Part shown: piece by piece, positions 16,815-19,634 of the stretch
How the letters are laid out: each line of letters starts with the position of its first letter
Position numbering within the stretch: position 1 is the stretch's first letter
Source of the DNA: an uncultured Bacilli bacterium
GTDB lineage: Bacteria > Bacillota_I > Bacilli_A > RF39 > UBA660
Length of the DNA stretch: 19,634 nucleotides
Direction of reading: 5' to 3'
NCBI GenBank assembly: GCA_947624915.1
Contig: CANQMF010000014.1
Location: 1-19,634 of the forward strand
Program-made: the position numbers and the translations under genes
Notes under the pieces: generated by a model
Seen by the model: the letters and a program-made list of their open reading frames with translations, nothing else
The model's database searches: none
Told to the model about the DNA's origin: nothing

Positions 16815-17025
16815 TAACAAGGGTTATATTAGCATAATTTAATTCTTGCTTAAAAAGATCATAATTAACTGTATTAGTTAAATCAATAATAATATGTTCA
16901 ATGTTGTAAATAGCAGTTAGATAAGTAATCTTTCTTTTGATAAGTAATATGTCATGATACTGTACTTTACCACTTAATTTAATTAAAAGCTTTCTTTTAT
17001 GGAGAATTATTTTTTTTCGAAACAT
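16810..17025 (-). CDS. Small hypothetical protein, possibly STAS-like
   Basis: A 71-residue product if started at ATG 17025, where GGTGAT sits 3 bases upstream on the minus strand, the same type of ribosome site as trxB. A longer frame opening at 17139 has no ribosome site. Its stop lies 6 bases before the shared bidirectional terminator, which supports a real transcript. The sequence starts very basic (MFRKKIILHKRKLLIKLSG), then has a helix and a hydrophobic strand (IEHIIIDLTN). This order faintly recalls the first half of STAS/anti-anti-sigma domains, but it is about 30 residues short and the phosphorylatable DSSG motif is absent. No firm function. It could also be a remnant of a longer gene. 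Confidence 0.5.
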   Translation of the reverse strand: MFRKKIILHKRKLLIKLSGKVQYHDILLIKRKITYLTAIYNIEHIIIDLTNTVNYDLFKQELNYANITLVK

Positions 17026-17073
17026 ATTATCACCATATATACAATAACACTTTTGGGAAACTTTTGGTTTTTT

Positions 17074-17103
17074 TCGACAAAAGAAGTTAAAATATGTTAC
17101 AAT
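17074..17103 (+). promoter_or_regulatory. Promoter of murT-gatD
   Basis: TCGACA (17074-17079), 18 bases, TACAAT (17098-17103), preceded by TGT to form TGnTACAAT. It diverges from the small minus-strand gene and would give a ~195-nt leader before murT. Confidence 0.6.
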
Positions 17104-17109
17104 GATAGA

Positions 17110-17304
17110 AAGGGAAATGAGGTTATATTGTTTAAACATTTTGAGTACAGCAGTAATATATAATAAAAGTGGTGAAATAATGGAAAGTATTGCTAGATGT
17201 ACAATACTTTTAGAGTCAAACTAACTTAATAAAGTGCGAGTACGAATTTAGTGAGGGTAACGTTTGTTCTAACCTCACAAATTGATAGAAAAAGAGGTAA
17301 AAAT
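17110..17304 (+). other. Structured leader of murT with possible 14-aa leader peptide
   Basis: Between promoter and murT lie a short ORF at 17180-17224 (14 codons; GGTGA at 17171-17175) and two hairpins: AAAGTATTG/CAATACTTT (17184-17192 with 17202-17210, inside the short ORF) and GTGAGG/CCTCAC (17251-17256 with 17273-17278). Neither has a convincing T tract. I do not recognise a known riboswitch or T-box; the AGGGTAACG stretch only superficially recalls a T-box antiterminator. Confidence 0.35.
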
Positions 17305-18645
17305 ATGGAAAAAAATGAAAATCATTTACTTGGAAGTGTATTAACCATATTAATCACAAAAGTAATTATTTTTTTGTTAAATTTGATTCATCGTGGAGGA
17401 TCTAAGCCAGGAGAAATCGCTTTAAAAATAAATAAAAATATTACTAAATGTTTTAAATTTCCTAAAACAGTCATTGCGGTGACAGGAAGTAGTGGCAAAT
17501 CTTCAACTTCTTACTTAATTGCACAGGCATTAGAAAAAAATGGTGTTCAAGTAGCTCATAATCGTAATGGTAATAATCTAACGGCTGGTTTAGTAACGCT
17601 TTTAATAAAAAATGCTACTTTAACAGGTAAAATAAAAAAAGAGGCAATTGTTTTTGAAGTTGATGAACGTTATACTAAAGAAGTAGTTAAAATTTTAAAA
17701 CCTAATTATTTTGTAATAACTAATATTACCCGTGATCAACCACCACGCCATGGTCACTATGAAGTTGTTTACAATACTATTAAAGATGCTATTAAAGAGG
17801 ATATGACTTTAATTATTAATGGTGATGATCCTCTCACACTTAAGTTATCTTTAGAAAAAGATGTTAAGAAAGTTTACTTTGGATTAAGTAATAGTTGTAA
17901 TACAATTTCCTTTCCTAATACAAATGCCTTAGATTTAATTTATTGTCCTAAATGTCACTCTAAATTAAATTATGATTATGTTTATTTTGGTAATGTTGGA
18001 TATTACTATTGTCCAAAATGTAATTTTAGAAGGCCAAAAATTGACTATGAAATTACTAATTTTAAAGATAGTTTGACGATTAATAAGAAATACAAGATAA
18101 AACAAAATACAGATATAACCTACACTTACTATAATATAGTAGCAGCTTTTGCTACCTTAGCTGATCTTGGATTTGATAAAAATAAAGTAGCTTCGGCTCT
18201 TAGTGATACTCCATTAGCTTTAAAAAGATATGATTATGTGACATATAATAAAAGAGATTGTTATATACTTAGTGGCAAGAATGAGAATGCCCCAAGCTAT
18301 AATCAATGTATTAATTACGTAGCTAAGGATAGTAATTTAAAAACAATTATATTTGGTTTTGAATATATTAGTTTGCGTTATCCTTATAAGGATATATCAT
18401 GGCTATATGATATTGATTTTGAACTATTAAAAGATAAAGATATTGATACTTTTATTTGTATTGGACCTTTTGCTTATGATATAGCTACCCGTATTAAATT
18501 AGCAGACATTAGTGTAGATAAGATAAAGATTTGTACTAATCTAAAAGATATACCTGTGTTTTTAAATAATTCTAAGGGTAAGATATATGGTATTTTAAAT
18601 TTAGGTACTGATAGTAAGGTAAAAAAGATAGTAGGTGAAAAATGA
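17305..18645 (+). CDS. murT: MurT, Mur-ligase-like subunit of lipid II isoglutaminyl synthase
   Basis: 446 residues. MurT, with GatD, converts D-Glu of the lipid II stem peptide to D-isoGln using ATP and ammonia. An N-terminal hydrophobic stretch (~9-28) is followed by the Mur-ligase ATP site TGSSGKSST (60-68), FEVDE (117-121) and the family sequence NITRDQPPRHGHYE (140-153). The MurT-specific zinc ribbon is intact, CPKC at 214-217 and CPKC at 236-239. The C-terminal domain has the DISWLYDIDFE segment (Asp363), where the catalytic Asp of characterised MurTs is expected. I chose ATG 17305 because AAAGAGG (17291-17297) lies 7 bases upstream; a GTG at 17251 would add 18 residues without a ribosome site and overlap a hairpin. 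It overlaps gatD by 4 bases. Confidence 0.93.
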   Translation: MEKNENHLLGSVLTILITKVIIFLLNLIHRGGSKPGEIALKINKNITKCFKFPKTVIAVTGSSGKSSTSYLIAQALEKNGVQVAHNRNGNNLTAGLVTLLIKNATLTGKIKKEAIVFEVDERYTKEVVKILKPNYFVITNITRDQPPRHGHYEVVYNTIKDAIKEDMTLIINGDDPLTLKLSLEKDVKKVYFGLSNSCNTISFPNTNALDLIYCPKCHSKLNYDYVYFGNVGYYYCPKCNFRRPKIDYEITNFKDSLTINKKYKIKQNTDITYTYYNIVAAFATLADLGFDKNKVASALSDTPLALKRYDYVTYNKRDCYILSGKNENAPSYNQCINYVAKDSNLKTIIFGFEYISLRYPYKDISWLYDIDFELLKDKDIDTFICIGPFAYDIATRIKLADISVDKIKICTNLKDIPVFLNNSKGKIYGILNLGTDSKVKKIVGEK

Positions 18646-19283
18646 AAATACATATTGCACACTTATATTATGATTTATTAAATTTATATGGTGAAAACGG
18701 TAATATTAAAGCACTAAAAAAAGCTTTAGAAAGTAAATATGATGTTTACATCCATTTCTTAACTATCGGTGATGAATTAGATTTATCGTTGTATGACTTT
18801 GTGTATATTGGAATGGGGACAGAAGAAAATATGCATATTGCTTTAGAACACTTAAAGCAATATAAAGAACAAGTAAAAAAATATATAGAAGATGGCAAAA
18901 TCCTTTTAGCAACCGGCAACTCATTTGAAATGTTTGGTAAGTATATTCAATATCGTGATGAAAAAATAAAGGCATTAAGTTTATTTGATTATTACACTAT
19001 ATCAACTGATAAAAGGTTGGTTAAAGAGAGTAAATTAGAGAGTAAATTAATAGATAAACCAATTATTGGTTTTCAAAATAGAGGTAGTCAAACAGTTGGC
19101 AAATTGAATTTTTTAGAAGATGGATATACTTATAATAATTTTTATGGGACATATTTAGTTGGGCCTTTGTTAGTCCGTAATCCAGAATTATTACGTTATT
19201 TTGTAGAAAAAATAACCAATAAAGATGAAAAATTGGATTTAAAATTTGAGGAAATGGCTTACAACATAAAGTGTTCACAGTAA
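18642..19283 (+). CDS. gatD: GatD-like glutaminase subunit lacking catalytic residues
   Basis: 213 residues, aligning along its length with GatD, the class-I amidotransferase that feeds ammonia to MurT: NLYGENGNIKALKKAL near the start, VYIGMG (54-59), KILLATGNSFEMFGKYI (86-102), GFQNRGSQT (143-151) and FYGTYLVGPLLVRNPEL (167-183). In characterised GatD the elbow reads ICGGYQ and the His motif GTYLHGP. Here the nucleophile position is Thr91 (ACC) and the His position Val173 (GTT). The Arg of the NHGGRT substrate loop is replaced by Gln150. The only Cys is Cys211, near the end. The reading frame and operon are intact (ATGA overlap with murT), so this looks like a maintained pseudo-enzyme, perhaps structural, with MurT using free ammonia or not amidating. 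The gene symbol reflects homology only. Confidence 0.85.
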   Translation: MKIHIAHLYYDLLNLYGENGNIKALKKALESKYDVYIHFLTIGDELDLSLYDFVYIGMGTEENMHIALEHLKQYKEQVKKYIEDGKILLATGNSFEMFGKYIQYRDEKIKALSLFDYYTISTDKRLVKESKLESKLIDKPIIGFQNRGSQTVGKLNFLEDGYTYNNFYGTYLVGPLLVRNPELLRYFVEKITNKDEKLDLKFEEMAYNIKCSQ

Positions 19284-19301
19284 GCAAAAGCTTGTTTATT
19301 T

Positions 19302-19325
19302 ATTCAAAAAATAGTTGTTTTGAAT
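19302..19325 (+). terminator. Weak AT-only hairpin after gatD
   Basis: ATTCAAAA (19302-19309) pairs with TTTTGAAT (19318-19325) around an 8-base loop. There is no GC-rich stem or clean T tract, so termination here is only possible. Confidence 0.3.
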
Positions 19326-19344
19326 TTATAAACTTAAATATTAA

Positions 19345-19371
19345 GGGCCTTAAGTAATTTACTTAAGGCCC
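19345..19371. repeat. Perfect 27-bp palindrome A
   Basis: GGGCCTTAAGTAA (19345-19357), one central T, TTACTTAAGGCCC (19359-19371). The 13-base arms are perfect. There is no T tract on either side, so it is a poor intrinsic terminator. It shares its 17-base core with palindrome B downstream. Confidence 0.8.
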
Positions 19372-19479
19372 TATTATCATTTCAATAATTATTTTATATA
19401 TAAGCTAAAACTCCTATGTTACTAGAAAAATTATATCAAAGTTTCTTAATATTGTAAATATATAAATACCTTATTTTAC

Positions 19480-19517
19480 AAAGCCACCTGTGGGCTTTAA
19501 GTAAATTACTTAAAGCC
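19480..19517. repeat. Palindrome B with competing upstream arm
   Basis: GGCTTTAAGTAA (19493-19504), a central A, TTACTTAAAGCC (19506-19517): perfect 12-base arms with the same core as palindrome A. AAAGCC at 19480-19485 can instead pair with GGCTTT at 19493-19498, so two exclusive hairpins are possible just before the Shine-Dalgarno of the next gene. Confidence 0.7.
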
Positions 19518-19541
19518 TAGTTGAGAGAGGTAGGAAAAAAG

Positions 19542-19634
19542 ATGAAGAAGAAGTCACTAATTATGATAGTTTTAGCTTTAGTACTTATTGGTGTATTGGG
19601 AGGAACCATAGCTTATTTTACAAGTACAGCTACT
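19542..19634 (+). CDS. Partial (5' end) SipW-type signal-peptide protein
   Basis: 31 codons to the window edge. The product starts MKKK, then a hydrophobic core (residues 5-19), then GGTIAYFTSTAT, the hallmark of SipW-dependent signal peptides found on TasA/camelysin-like fibre and biofilm matrix proteins. Cleavage would be expected near the GGTIAYF segment by a SipW-type signal peptidase, which is not seen in this window. GAGAGG (19524-19529) and AGG at 19531-19533 precede the ATG. The rest of the protein lies outside the window, so fibre formation is only inferred. A strong -35/-10 pair is not evident; TATAAA at 19461-19466 is a possible -10. Confidence 0.7.
   Translation, partial: MKKKSLIMIVLALVLIGVLGGTIAYFTSTAT

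Noticed and set aside
17236..17280. T-box antiterminator before murT
   Set aside because: AGGGTAACG only loosely resembles the T-box consensus; no terminator or specifier stem is recognisable.
17251..17304. GTG 17251 as murT start
   Set aside because: No ribosome site precedes it and it lies in a hairpin arm; ATG 17305 has AAAGAGG at ideal spacing.
19345..19371. Palindrome A as a normal intrinsic terminator of gatD
   Set aside because: Strong stem but no T tract on either side, and a sister copy lies downstream, so it is listed as a repeat instead.

Overview
The window is AT-rich DNA (roughly 70% A+T by eye) from what is probably an uncultured low-GC Gram-positive bacterium, most likely a gut member of Bacillota (Bacilli, RF39- or Erysipelotrichales-like). 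This rests on base composition, Shine-Dalgarno-led genes with TATAAT/TGnTATAAT promoters, a MurT/GatD peptidoglycan-amidation pair, a lipoprotein signal, and a SipW-type signal peptide at the right edge. TGG encodes Trp and TGA is used as a stop (trxB, murT, the first gene), so the code is standard and not that of Mycoplasma. Genus and species cannot be read from the sequence.

Layout, left to right. Positions 1-1164 are the 3' end of a large surface protein made of the same ~400-residue domain that fills the giant gene further on; it ends at an intrinsic terminator. Next comes a plus-strand run: a lipoprotein with a cyclophilin-like domain, a sirtuin, an S66 LD-carboxypeptidase/MccF-type peptidase, a CmpB-like membrane protein and an acyltransferase-3 membrane protein. 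A consensus promoter at the end of the acyltransferase gene then drives trxB-trxA (4-bp overlap), followed by a membrane-anchored PepSY protein and a terminator.

The centrepiece is 7756-15360, one 2534-residue exported protein: N-terminal hydrophobic segment, von Willebrand A domain with a complete MIDAS, a beta-rich linker, an InlB/Flg-new-like repeat, then five tandem ~400-residue domains. With the partial copy at the left edge the window holds six copies. Each has six conserved Cys, except repeat 1, which lost exactly Cys5 and Cys6 together. Each also has a hypervariable stretch between YWxMSP and GVRPVISL near its C terminus. There is no LPXTG anchor. I could not match the repeat to a named family with certainty; the best guess is a DUF6273/FGE-like (C-type-lectin-like) fold.

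After a long hairpin comes the trigger factor gene, then a bidirectional terminator shared with a small convergent minus-strand gene. A promoter with a ~200-nt leader then drives murT-gatD (4-bp overlap). The GatD homologue has lost its catalytic Cys and His and a binding-site Arg, so it looks like a pseudo-glutaminase. The right edge holds two closely related palindromes in front of the first 31 codons of a SipW-type secreted protein.

The strongest leads are the multi-domain vWA/six-Cys surface-protein family and the degenerate GatD subunit next to an apparently intact MurT.
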